From Aporrectodea caliginosa (taxonomy: Eukaryota > Annelida > Clitellata > Crassiclitellata > Lumbricidae): a stretch of DNA of 64,000 nt. The stretch's first letter is position 1. Every line of letters begins with the position of its first letter. The translations under genes were made by a program, and so were the position numbers. The stretch is taken from NCBI GenBank assembly GCA_020284085.1, contig JACEVL010000130.1, forward strand, positions 2,971,908 through 3,035,907. Direction: 5' to 3'. This document shows positions 54,792 through 64,000 of the stretch, piece by piece. The notes below the pieces were generated by a model, which was not told the origin of the DNA, ran no database searches, and worked only from the letters and a program-made list of their open reading frames with translations.

Positions 54792-55127
54792 CAGTGGCGT
54801 AACGAGGGGGGGCATGGGGGCGGCCGCCCCCGGGCGCAGGACAGGGGGGGGCGCAAAATGAGGGTTTAGAAAATTTGTTTGATAAAGAAATCAGGCAAGA
54901 ATAGCTAAACAAGTAAAAAAAGTAACTAGTATGCACGAGTTTGGCAGGGGCGCGGGCGCCAAGAGGGGGGGCGCAAAACGAGGCTTGTGACAATGTAACC
55001 ACTTTTTCATGAAAAAAAGACGGAAAAGCAAAAAAAAAAAGGTCATCAGAATTTTTGGCGGAAGGTAAGAAAAATTTTTTCAGGAAGTTCTTGCCCCCGG
55101 GCGCACGAACCCCTAGTTACGCCACTG
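54792..55127. mobile_element. hAT MITE, CAGTGGCGTAACGA family, 336 bp
   Basis: Ends CAGTGGCGTAACGAGGG and CCCTAGTTACGCCACTG; 8-bp duplication CACCGCGT (54784-54791 and 55128-55135). The interior has GGGCGCAAAACGAGG-type segments and an imperfect internal duplication. Confidence 0.93.
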
Positions 55128-55581
55128 CACCGCGTCACGTATCAAGGAATCAAGATAGTACTTAATTTAGGCCCTAACTAAATTCCACACTAGGTCCAGA
55201 TGAGGGATACGTATCATACGTTGACCAGCTCATTCTGATGAGCATAGAAGCTGACATTTTGCGCACTATCAACTAGGCCCTACTATCAACTTTAAGGATC
55301 TGGTGACCGTATTTGCGAAGAAGAAAACACGCAAAGTGTCACTAATGTGACAAGACTTCATGCCCAAGACTTTTGGCCCTTTAGGACCTAACTGTTTCTT
55401 AATTTTAGATAGCCTATTTGTGTCAAATTGTGTCTGTGCACACTGCGCACCACTGAAATATTTTATAATCAAACATTTACTTGAAGTTGCCTTTGTGATG
55501 GGAGTCCCTATGTGGTGGGAGCCCCTGTGCATTAAAAGCAGTTCATAGGCCTACTATTGTATAAATTCATATGCCAAAATG

Positions 55582-55652
55582 TGCATCGGCCGGGAATCGA
55601 ACCCGGGCCGCCCGCGTGGCAGGCGAGCATTCTACCACTGAACCACCGATGC
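55582..55652 (-). tRNA. tRNA-Gly (anticodon GCC)
   Basis: A 71-nt cloverleaf on the minus strand: acceptor GCATCGG pairs with CCGATGC, A-box TGGTTCAGTGGTAGAATG, anticodon loop CTGCCAC (GCC at 55618-55620), T-arm GGGTTCGATTCCC and discriminator A. No intron; CCA is not encoded, as usual in animals. All stems pair, so it is likely functional. Confidence 0.97.
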
Positions 55653-56524
55653 TTGACAACATGAAAGTTGTCCGAATGTCCCAAGACTTATTCAAAAATT
55701 CTGCATTACTTGTTCGAATAATTTCACAACTATCCGAAAGCTAATCTGTAAACTTTTTAATAGTAATCATTCCTAAGGTAAACTCTTCTAGATGAGCAAA
55801 ACATTAGTAATAATATTCAAAAGCGCAAATGTTGTCTTGCATTCACTAGGGGGAAGTAGTTGTAAACGACTTCCAACGACGACATCTGGCGAACAAAACT
55901 ACTCTTAATCAGAAGCATTTCAGAGAATGATCGACTGCGGATTTCTTGCAGGGTAGGCCTATGCTACGACCCAGAGACAACGGTAGCCTACGGTTTTTAG
56001 CTCATAACGGATGTTGTCTCTTGCAGAAGAAACATAATTATTATTTCACTCAGACGATAAAGATCCGTTATCTCCACCAATTTTCCAAGCCTTGCCAAAC
56101 ATTTTACGAACACACTGTAGTGACTGTAGGCAGTGTAGGCTACACACTTTTGATCTGTAAACGATGGTGTTGGCATAGCCTAGGCCTATAGGCCTATTGG
56201 GGCTGATGAATGGTGTTACATGGAAAACCACAATTGAACCACAGTGCAGCGTGGTTGACATCGTACGCTTGCATCAAAACGTCCAGAACCCAATCTGACC
56301 ATTGCGCAATTTTATTCACCAAACTCAGTAGGCCTATTGAGCCATCTCTCCGCCCAACCCAAACTACGCCTAAGGCCTAATTACGCATCAGCCCCAGAGT
56401 TAGGTCTATTTATTACTGTAGGCCTAATTATATTGTAGGCCTAATAGAAGGCTCAGTCTGACCAGGCTACAGATGCATTAAAACTTGACATCGAACATAG
56501 GCCTATCCTAAATCCATATTGGCA

Positions 56525-56580
56525 AGGGCGTAACTTTGCCCCAGAAAGTGGTGGTGACAGAATTTCTGCCCTGCCGAGAA
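56525..56580. mobile_element. Detached end of the GGGCGTAACTTTG hAT family
   Basis: AGGGCGTAACTTTGCCCCAG followed by AAAGTGGTGGTGAC matches the left end of 26065-27329. No partner end was found nearby. Confidence 0.6.
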
Positions 56581-56962
56581 TTTATTCAAGGCATAAATCG
56601 CCCCTGCACTAAGTAGGCCTAGGCCCCTACTTGTATGACTGCCCTGACTATGCCCTGCATGGTTAAAAAAATGTCTGGCGCCGCTTCTGCGCCGAAGCAG
56701 GTTATAATTTTCTTGCCAGAGGCAGTGGCGTAACAAGGTTTTTGGGGCCCTTGTGCAGAGCTTCGGTGGTGGACTGGTGGGCCGCAGCCCCTCCCCTTTG
56801 AACCCCACTTTCGATTTCAAACAACAAAACCCTGGCAAAAAGCGCTAATGCATACAACATAAATAAGGTCAGCCAATCAAATTGGACAGGTCACAATTAG
56901 GCCTAAGTGTCAAGTCTATGGTAGTCTAAGAATTAAGAATCCTAAAAGTTTAAACGTTCGAA

Positions 56963-57138
56963 CGTTTGCGCGCTTTATCTTGGGTAAAAATATCCACCAC
57001 TTTTGAAGTGTCAAGCTGTTTGGCATGTTCATTTTCTATTGACAACATTACCAGTTCGCTTAGCCGTCTTCTGACATGGTAGGCCTACTTCGTAGATAGT
57101 TTTTGATGATCTTCAGTTTTGAAAATGACATGGGACGT
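56963..57138 (-). pseudogene. hAT transposase C-terminal relic
   Basis: The minus strand reads RRPMSFSKLKIIKNYLRS, a two-residue insertion (RP), TMSED, then after a one-base shift RLSELVMLSIENEHAKQLD. This is the C-terminal dimerisation block of hAT transposases of the ZMYM1-like type, whose members usually have LK-IKN-LRSTM-E-RLS-L-L-SIE. The two extra residues coincide with a TAGGCCTA octamer at 57080-57087. Confidence 0.75.
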
Positions 57139-58519
57139 CGCTCTTACCGATCGGCGATGTAGCTAAGTGGGCTTGGTGAAGTTGATTTGATTACATTCTG
57201 AAAGGAAAGCCACTATGACGTTCTGACCGCTGGGCAGGGGCGTCCATCCCCCTTACGACCATAGAGATGTATAATATATAAATATATCACTAGAGCGAGC
57301 ATCTACCATCTATGGTGAGGCTGTGACCCTTAAGCTAGGCATAGAGATGTATAATATAAATCGACGTCATCATCGACGCGAATTGCGTGAACACGTCAAC
57401 AGTTATGTTAATGAGCGCTGGCTGACGTCATGCAAGCTTCATTTCAAAGTACAACTTCAGCTGTGATAGGCTACACAAAAGTAAACATCGATATCTATAT
57501 TTAGAATGCCTAGCTTCTGGGTCAAGATCGCTTAGCGATTGTGACTTCACTGCGACCTGAAAGAAACATACAACATACGGTCGCTAGCGCTTATAATCTC
57601 ATTGCTTACGCCTATGAAGCATTCCCCTCTTGTCATCATATCCCCCCCCCCCACGACGATCGACTGTCGACGCAAGAGAAAATCTCGATTATCGGAATTT
57701 GAAACGCAATGTTACTGTTAGATTCTTTAACCTTTAGTTAACTTATCAATTAACGTTATGCATTGTACAGTTTGAAGGCTTGTACACAGACAGAGGTATA
57801 CCGCCAGAGACGCCAGACAGTACCAACATAAGTAGGCTACTAAAATTACAATTGGCGCTTCTTCAGAGCAGCAGAGTGCATAAATAAGCGATCAAGAACT
57901 TCGTCCAGCTACATGTTACAGCAACGTGTTACAGTAGTGATATCACAGTGGTGATGTAGAGTAGCGTCTCGTAGTGTGAAGTCTCGGGTTAGCTCCGAGC
58001 CTCACAACAGATCAGTGTTGCGATGCACCTCTGCCCCGCTTCCCGTAACGGTCTTTTACGCCAATAGCAATGTAGCTAATTGGAGCGCCCTTTTGTGATT
58101 GGCTACTTTTTACAACGTCATCGTTGTGGTATGCTAAAATTAGTGATGTCATTGTCTTTCTTTTTGGTCTTAAAAGATGGCGTCTTTGATTGTGCAATTT
58201 CGATTTCTAAGGGGTCAATGAAGCTGACTAACATGTTGTTTCGTTGCTTTCGGGGGTTTCTTTTACCTAGCCGTGAGAGTAAAACAGTAACTTGAATAAG
58301 TTAGGCGTGGTTTGGTTTGCAAAAGGTGACAGGTTAGTCGAGTTTGATAGCGCTTCATTCCCAGAGCCTTCTGTACTCCCGCCATTTTTGTAAATGAGTA
58401 GGAATAAGTAAGAGAAAGTGAAGTAAAGGCCCAGATTGACAATCGACTCTTTGTTTTGTCTTTGTTCCGAAAGACAACGGAAATTTTAATTACTATTTCA
58501 GTTAATTACTATTTTAGTT

Positions 58520-58945
58520 AGGCCATTTCCGCGGTTTCCCCGCGGAATATCTTTCTTTCGCACTACTCCCGCGGTTTCCCCGCGGAATCTATCTCTACTT
58601 GTGGGACTAACCGCAATAGCTCTATTCGCGGTTTCCCCGTGTAATATCTTTCTTTCCGTTCTTAATGTCGGTTGTACTTACTCCCGCGGTTTCCCCGCGG
58701 AATTTATCTCTACTTGTGGGATTAACCGTATTATCTCTATTCGCGGTTTCCCCGCGGAATATCTTTCTTTGCGTGCTTACTCCCGCGGTTTCCCCGCGGA
58801 AAATCTCTACTTGCGGATCTCACCGAAATATCTCTGTTCGCGGTTTCCCCGCGGAATCTTGACTTGCGGGACTAGCCGCATTATCTCCGTTCGCGGTTTC
58901 CCGCGGATTCTTTACTTGCGGAACTAACCGCATCTCTCTCTGTTC
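58520..58945. repeat. Tandem array of GC hairpins, CGCGGTTTCCCCGCGG
   Basis: Eight copies of CGCGGTTTCCCCGCGG or close variants, near 58531, 58571, 58625, 58684, 58744, 58785, 58840 and 58890. They are separated by alternating spacers containing AATATCTTTCTTT or ATCTCTACTTG-GGGA-TAACCG. Each core can form a 5-6 bp stem. Open frames through it are repeat-derived. Confidence 0.9.
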
Positions 58946-59348
58946 GGGGAACTACCCGACAGATCTGACCGTGTTTCGTTCAGGTGTGAGAGACAGTACA
59001 ATTCCCTAACAGGGAAGTAAATACACAGGTCTGTGAGAAACAAAGGGGTAACGTTAGTGACACTTACCTCTGATTCCGGCAACGGAATCGAGTCCGAGGA
59101 TTCAGAAACGAATCCTGTGAGTCCGTGCGCTGCCGGGCACAACCGTAACGCTCGCTATCTGATTCGGAGAGTCTGATTCAAGGGATACCTGAGGCGGAGT
59201 AAGGGCCCACTCTGTTGGCAGGTCCCGGGTCAGATTGATTCGGATAGCGGGAAGAAAGGTTGTGTAAGACTTAAGCCGGGAAGGGTATACTCGCGAGACA
59301 CAGCGAGTCAACGTCCTTGGTGAGGAGTACGAAAACCCCAGGTGGGTA

Positions 59349-59476
59349 GATTAACGCAGACCAAGAGAGTTACCGATACGTGAAAGTCCGGGTATTCGGG
59401 TACCCAGATCAAGATTAACGCAGACCAAGAAAGTGATCGATACGTGTGCGTTCGGGTAGTCGGATACCCACGTAGA
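59349..59476. repeat. Two-copy tandem repeat, 64-bp period
   Basis: GATTAACGCAGACCAAGA begins each unit (59349 and 59413), followed by GATACGTG and TCGGGTA-TCGG-TACCCA. Confidence 0.85.
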
Positions 59477-59639
59477 TACATATTTGCTTGTCACAACACA
59501 CAGCTCTGAGAACTGACTGAAGTGCGAGGCTGGGCCCCCTCGTGCGTAGGTTGGAACGAAGTTCTGTGTGTAGATAGCGAAGGTTATAGAGAGAGGACCT
59601 TCACTAACAGAGTCCGTAGATACCTTACCAGTTTTTCTT

Positions 59640-59905
59640 TCTTTCGAAGCAGAATTTATCACTGTGTTGGTCGTTCTTTGCCAACACAGAGGCCAGTGTA
59701 TGTTTCTTTTGAAGTAGAATTATACTGTGTTGGTCTTTCTTTGCCTTCACTCTCAGAGTCCGTTGATACCTTATATCTTACGAAGCAGAATTTCTTGCTG
59801 TGTTGGTCGATCTTTGCCTTCACAGTCTGTGAGATCCCACCGGTGTCTTTCTTCTTCTTTCGAAGCAGAATATATTGCTGTGTTGGTCTTCTTTGCCAAC
59901 ACAGA
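59640..59905. repeat. Four-copy tandem repeat, about 65-70 bp period
   Basis: CGAAGCAGAAT(T)TAT then CTGTGTTGGTC-TTCTTTGCC and A(A)CACAGAG recur near 59645, 59710, 59779 and 59850, with diverged spacers. Confidence 0.85.
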
Positions 59906-60009
59906 GACGGGTAAGGGAACTTACTCCGTCAATTGTGGTGCATGACAATATACGCGTGAGGCTGCATGCCACACACGGAAATGGACCGAGAGACACATGA
60001 CGGTAGGAC

Positions 60010-60624
60010 ATGGACAAGTGTCTAGGAAGAGTTGACGCAGAGAGTTGTTACAAGTATGGTCTAGGACGAGATGATGTGGAGGTTTATTCTCAGTATTGTC
60101 TAGGGCGAGAAGACGTAGAGAGTTGCCATTGGTATTGTCTAGGGCGAAATTACGTAAAGACTTGTCATAAGCTTTTCTGGTCCTCGGAACTTAGAGAACG
60201 TTTGGTGTCCCTTATTATCGGCGATGGTTTAAGAGTCACGAGATGTAGAATGGTAAGTCGAAGTTCAGATCAGGCAGAGAGGAAGAGAAAGCCCGTAGCT
60301 AAGAAGGTAAGCAAGAAGAGAAAGACTCGTGCTAGTAAAAGAACGAACCCGGCCTGTTCTGAGAGACGGCCATCCTCAGGACGTTGCCCATCCGGTGACC
60401 GTGGAAGAAGCAGTCTATATAACTTCGAGACGAAAGTATACAGTGTTACCTCTCTAAAAGAAGCGGCAAATGCTAAGCCTCCTTTGACAGAAACGGTTAC
60501 TTTGGTTAGAGATGGAGAACAGCCATTTTACGATGAAGATAGACAAGGCAGTGACTCGGGCGGCTCCAGACGGATAGTGGGCTGGAGCCTACGCCGTCCC
60601 GTGAGCAGAGAGAGAGAGAGGTAG
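60010..60624 (+). CDS. Unrecognised 204-aa basic ORF beginning with 13-aa repeats
   Basis: The ATG at 60010 opens a 204-codon frame to 60624 inside the inner hAT element. Residues 4-55 are four 13-residue repeats (CLGRVDAESCYKY, GLGRDDVEVYSQY, CLGREDVESCHWY, CLGRNYVKTCHKL), exactly 39 bp apart. A strongly basic segment follows (KRKPVAKKVSKKRKTRASKR, about residues 91-110), possibly nuclear or nucleic-acid binding, and then a hydrophilic C-terminus. I know no homologue. It could be a captured gene fragment, part of a retroelement or chance; the frame-preserving repeats favour some coding history. Confidence 0.35.
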   Translation: MDKCLGRVDAESCYKYGLGRDDVEVYSQYCLGREDVESCHWYCLGRNYVKTCHKLFWSSELRERLVSLIIGDGLRVTRCRMVSRSSDQAERKRKPVAKKVSKKRKTRASKRTNPACSERRPSSGRCPSGDRGRSSLYNFETKVYSVTSLKEAANAKPPLTETVTLVRDGEQPFYDEDRQGSDSGGSRRIVGWSLRRPVSRERER

Positions 60625-60675
60625 AGCGTACGGGGCGGCGGTCGCCACAGGTCTATGTCGTAGAAGTTACTCAGG

Positions 60676-60973
60676 TTAGCTACACTGTGTGTCGGTACGC
60701 ACGTGATCCTCTGTTATAAACTTCCTTGACGTAAAATGATCCATTTCTTCAAAAATATCTAGCATGTCATCATGGAAACGGTCCTGTATAAATTTGACAA
60801 GCAACCATATCCAGTGTTGTATATAGTAAACCAATATGAAAGTGGTCTGTGCTACTGAGCACCACATTATAGACCCTACACTGTCCTTTTCTGAGTTTTC
60901 TCGTCACGTTGCCTGATTGGTCGTCTTGCTCGATGAACCGGAGAGTTTGCGTCAAATTCGTGGGTCCTTGCAA
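60676..60973 (-). pseudogene. Possible transposase relic near the right end of the inner hAT element
   Basis: Two overlapping minus-strand frames join with one single-base shift into a plausible protein segment: STDHFHIGLLYTTLDMVACQ, then RFHDDMLDIFEEMDHFTSRK. The pattern recalls the middle of hAT transposases, but no catalytic motif is visible. Moderate guess. Confidence 0.35.
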
Positions 60974-61288
60974 ATCGTTGTGCTTCTGTAACTAGAGACT
61001 GTCATGAATGTTCATCTTCTCTGATCAGTTTCAGTTTCTGACTGCACTGACGTAGGCCTACGTATCAGCTGAGCCGCATCAAATCAAAAACACATCAATT
61101 AATTTCTTAGATGGAAGACTCTGAAGAAACGTTTAATGTACTAAAAAATTCTTCCCCCCCCTGAAAAGGCAATGAAGATTATTGCTTCATTCCCCCCACA
61201 GGATGGACGCCCCTGCCGCTGGGGGCCCTTGTGCCGTCGTGGGCCCTTGTGCTTTGCACAACCTGCACAACACTTTGCTACGCCACTG

Positions 61289-62361
61289 GCCCAGAGGCCC
61301 TTCGACTGCCAGTGTTCCAAACTTGTTAGTGGAACGTAGAACATTTTTACCCTTGCTAGTGTGCTGAATGACCGTTCCGCTTGTGTAGGGTAGACCTAAC
61401 TGTAACTTGGAAGGGTGCAAAAACATTTAAGCACCATGAAAATGTTTGGGAAAAGGGCAGAAGTTCAACTTGGGGAGTGTGTTTAGTTAATACTTAATAG
61501 CTCAAGCGACGATAATGGTGTTTCTCACTAGAAACGTGTTTGGCTACCTTAATAAATCCCACTCTGGTTAATTACTCCGAGCCTACTTGTCAAGGGCCAA
61601 CTGGGCCAAACCCACAAGTTTCTTCAGTCTGAACAAAGTTTCAGACATTTGTGGGCCCCTGCCATATGGAACCGGGGCAGCAAACCCCTCTAACCAGTCT
61701 TATCGGCCCTGCGTAGGCCTATCGCATGCCTTAATCGAAAACGAAGCGACAGACACTAAACGCAGCTCAGTTTCGGTAATAGCGAGAGAAACTACAGCAA
61801 CAGCTGCAATAAGTTCTATGCAGTTTATGGCAGCATTTTAGAGTAACGGATTCCTTAGCAGTTTCGAATGAAAAGACAATGAATGCCACAAACAGTTTCA
61901 TCAGCCATTAACTAGAGGTGAAGTTTCGATGATAGGCCTATATGCAGAGACAAAACGAGCTTATCAAGCACGACTGGTAAATGCGTGCACCTCGCTTATC
62001 AATATCGTCGATGCTGTGGGGAGTAGGCCTAACCGTAGTCGTGAAGTGCATCTGTGGATCAGAGGCCCACGTCGATCCGTCTGTGATGGGTGGGTACCTA
62101 TATAGGTGGGCTGGCCTGGTGGTGAGCACTTTGAACCTGTCGACCTCTTAGGTATAAAACACGGTGTTGGGGCCGAACTCAGTGGATCATGTTTTGTAAT
62201 ATTGCCTGGCATGCTTTGCAAATTCGGATTCATTACCACACGCATCAGTTCTACGCCTGTTTTTTTAGAATTTATTAGTTGGCAACTCAACCAGGAGCTG
62301 ACAGTTTTTAGTCCAGAATGTAGGTTATGTACATGTATCTGGAGTTCTGGACACTCACTAT
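61289..62361. other. Intergenic sequence, no gene recognised
   Basis: Unique-looking, moderately GC-rich sequence with a few TAGGCCTA octamers (61713, 61936, 62024). No supported coding exon or bounded transposon. Confidence 0.5.
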
Positions 62362-62390
62362 AGCGCTTTTCTCTACTTCACAAAAGCGCT
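62362..62390. repeat. Perfect hairpin AGCGCTTTT / AAAAGCGCT
   Basis: Nine-base perfect inverted arms around an 11-base loop, preceded by CTAT. It resembles the TATAGCGC tails of LINE/SINE 3' ends in this window. Confidence 0.6.
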
Positions 62391-63655
62391 GCTGTGCCAA
62401 TGTTTGACCAAGTGGCCAATCATAGGTGGGGCTAGGCCGGCGCATCCAACCAGCGGTGTGCCTCGAGTTGTTGTCACAACCTGACTACCGCCTTGTGTGC
62501 ACCGCTGCAGTGATAACAGTTTCTCCCGCCGAGTGATAGGGTCTGTGAATTTTCAGTGGTGTCAAATAGTACACCTACATGAACTAAAGAAAGAAAACAA
62601 ATTCTTTAATCTAAGAGAAAGCAGTAAGTAAACAAACAATGAAATTGTTAAAATATATATGTAAAGGCTCTCAGATTTTGAAAGTTAAATTAATTTGACA
62701 AACATAATTCACCAGTTTTATGCTGGTTTTTCCCATAACTTCAGCTTGCAAAGCTGATACTGTATAATTATGTAAGTAAAATTAGCAATGCACATCATTT
62801 TCTTGTTAACAAGGCCTGGTAAGCTTAACCCTACATAATAAGTGTACATGTATATTTCTCTCAGCTAACTTTGAGCATGAGCTTTCCCATTAATTGCTGC
62901 ATTTTCTGAAAGAAAAGCTGAAAATCATCCAAATAACAAAAAAGTTTGTAAAATAATTTTGAATGGTAATGTTTTTTTTGAATAAGTTACATTGAATTAA
63001 TACATGTACAATGTATATGCATTTTGACTGAATAGTCAGTCAATTAGATTTAAAAATGAACAGATTTAAAACTTGAAACCCCTAAAATTAGAGTTTTACA
63101 ATCCAAGTTGCAGATAAACTACGTAACACTCCTATATTAAAAAAAATCGTTTTTGACAATTATAATCTACAATATTTTATTATGTAGCACAAAAGTTTTC
63201 CATCAATACAAAAAGATAAATATGCTAAGATACTAACACTCCATAAATTTTGTAACATATAACAAAGGGCATACTTTAAATTACATCTCTTATGCAGCAT
63301 TTTTATAATCTAACTTCATTCATTTATGCAGAGAAATTGCCACAAACAGGGTAAATCAAGAACATTGCTGTCACGTAGTAGCTGATAATAGTATAGTAAA
63401 AAATCTGCTATTGTACAATCACAAAGCTATGATTTCAGTAACACTTTAAATAATTTCTGGTGGAATGCCACAGTTTCACACTCAAGTGTAACATATTTTG
63501 CTTCATCTAATGATTGGTAAGTTTAGCCTAAATGTCACACTACTATGATGCTATCAGAAGCATCTACCTGAAGTAGTTGTATCAAATTTGGCGTTACAGT
63601 CAGAATTCATTTTGCTAACCACTGGTAGCAACTATACAGCTGCTAGCCTAACTGT
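62391..63655 (-). other. Probable 3' untranslated region of the right-edge gene
   Basis: AT-rich, no exon recognised. On the minus strand AATAAA occurs at 63176-63181, about 475 bases after the stop codon at 63656, a reasonable polyadenylation signal. Confidence 0.4.
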
Positions 63656-64000
63656 TCAAGGCAAGGTGGAGGTTGATGGAACAACGCTGGTTGTTTGAGG
63701 GAGGGTGACCTGAATCTGTTGACTTGTCTTCTCAAATGCAGATGGTGCTGGCAAATATGCACTAGACACCACCTGAACAGCTGTCTCTGAACAACTAGGG
63801 CTAATGTTTGAAATGACCGTGACATCACTGGCACAGCTGCTAACAGCAGTCACGGCATTATGGTCCTGTGATTGACCAACACACGGCATAAATGTTTCAA
63901 AAAGTTGTCGTTGGGACAGAAGCTTGTTTTGAGCAGTTGACGACTGAAGAGATCTTGGAATTGACGACCCATGTGACGAGGACATTGCTTGATGTTGCTG
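63656..64000 (-). CDS. C-terminal end of an unrecognised Ser/Thr/Gln-rich protein (partial)
   Basis: The minus strand is open from the window edge to a stop at 63656-63658 (114 codons). It begins QQHQAMSSSHGSS, has LLSQRQLFETFMPCVGQSQD in the middle and ends TTSVVPSTSTLP. Low-complexity Ser/Thr/Gln composition resembles the tails of transcription regulators, but no domain is visible and I do not name it. The upstream exons lie beyond 64000. Confidence 0.5.
   Translation of the reverse strand, partial: QQHQAMSSSHGSSIPRSLQSSTAQNKLLSQRQLFETFMPCVGQSQDHNAVTAVSSCASDVTVISNISPSCSETAVQVVSSAYLPAPSAFEKTSQQIQVTLPQTTSVVPSTSTLP

Larger units (their letters stand above)
57235..61215. mobile_element. Inner hAT element with unexplained cargo, 3981 bp
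   Basis: Ends CAGGGGCGTCCATCC and GGATGGACGCCCCTG; perfect 8-bp duplication CCGCTGGG (57227-57234 and 61216-61223). The left part has two ATAGAGATGTATAATATA copies (57261, 57341). The middle (about 57900-60650) is CpG-rich and made of successive tandem arrays and an ORF. The right part (60676-60973, minus) has a protein-like relic. Confidence 0.93.
56723..61288. mobile_element. Outer hAT element with transposase relic, split by a second hAT
   Basis: Ends CAGTGGCGTAACAAGG and CTTTGCTACGCCACTG, with GGGCCCTTGTGC subterminal on both sides. Flanks GCCAGAGG and GCCCAGAGG differ by one C, probably the original 8-bp duplication with a slip. Without the inner element (57235-61215 plus one duplicate) the outer one is about 580 bp. 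Confidence 0.75.

Noticed and set aside
58601..58927. 108-codon frame with repeated SRGFPAE
   Set aside because: Follows the GC hairpin array in whatever frame stays open; no start context or composition supporting a gene.
57900..60650. Idea that the cargo is an LTR retrotransposon
   Set aside because: I found no matching long terminal repeats, primer-binding site, or gag/pol motifs.

Overview
This is animal nuclear DNA, most likely from a marine invertebrate. It is AT-rich, holds widely spaced intron-containing genes, and is crowded with transposons and microsatellites. The lineage cannot be fixed from the sequence alone. I rebuilt genes exon by exon from splice sites, reading-frame phase and protein-family recognition, because most exons are too short to stand out as open reading frames.

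Layout: (1) 733-7068, plus strand: the last seven coding exons of a kinesin light chain gene, entering from the left edge. (2) 13367-22834, plus strand: a complete eight-exon COP9 signalosome subunit 5 gene (CSN5/COPS5, 334 aa) with every JAMM metal ligand present. (3) 27549-53377, minus strand: a 17-exon gene for a predicted 789-aa membrane protein with a DUF389-type core. Its ninth exon is split by a 2.2-kb hAT transposon with perfect 8-bp target duplications. (4) 55582-55652, minus strand: tRNA-Gly(GCC). (5) 63656-64000, minus strand: the 3' end of an unrecognised Ser/Thr/Gln-rich coding region. CSN5 and the DUF389 gene are convergent. The genes share no evident pathway.

Mobile DNA dominates the rest. 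At least a dozen non-autonomous hAT elements can be delimited to the base by terminal inverted repeats (TIRs) and matching 8-bp duplications; several are nested. Non-LTR retrotransposon (LINE) fragments, tRNA-derived SINEs, ~62-71 bp TTAA-flanked MITEs, a PIF/Harbinger-like composite and a foldback element fill introns and spacers. The 56.7-61.3 kb interval is a hAT element (with a hAT transposase C-terminal relic) into which a second 4-kb hAT element has inserted. The inner element carries an unexplained CpG-rich cargo of successive unrelated tandem arrays and a 204-codon ORF.

The least expected signal is the palindrome TAGGCCTA, about 29 copies by hand count where about one is expected, most in 54.4-57.1 kb. 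Three paralogue comparisons inside the window look like filled versus empty sites, suggesting that a GGCC(TA) micro-insertion or excision footprint is spreading at TA dinucleotides.
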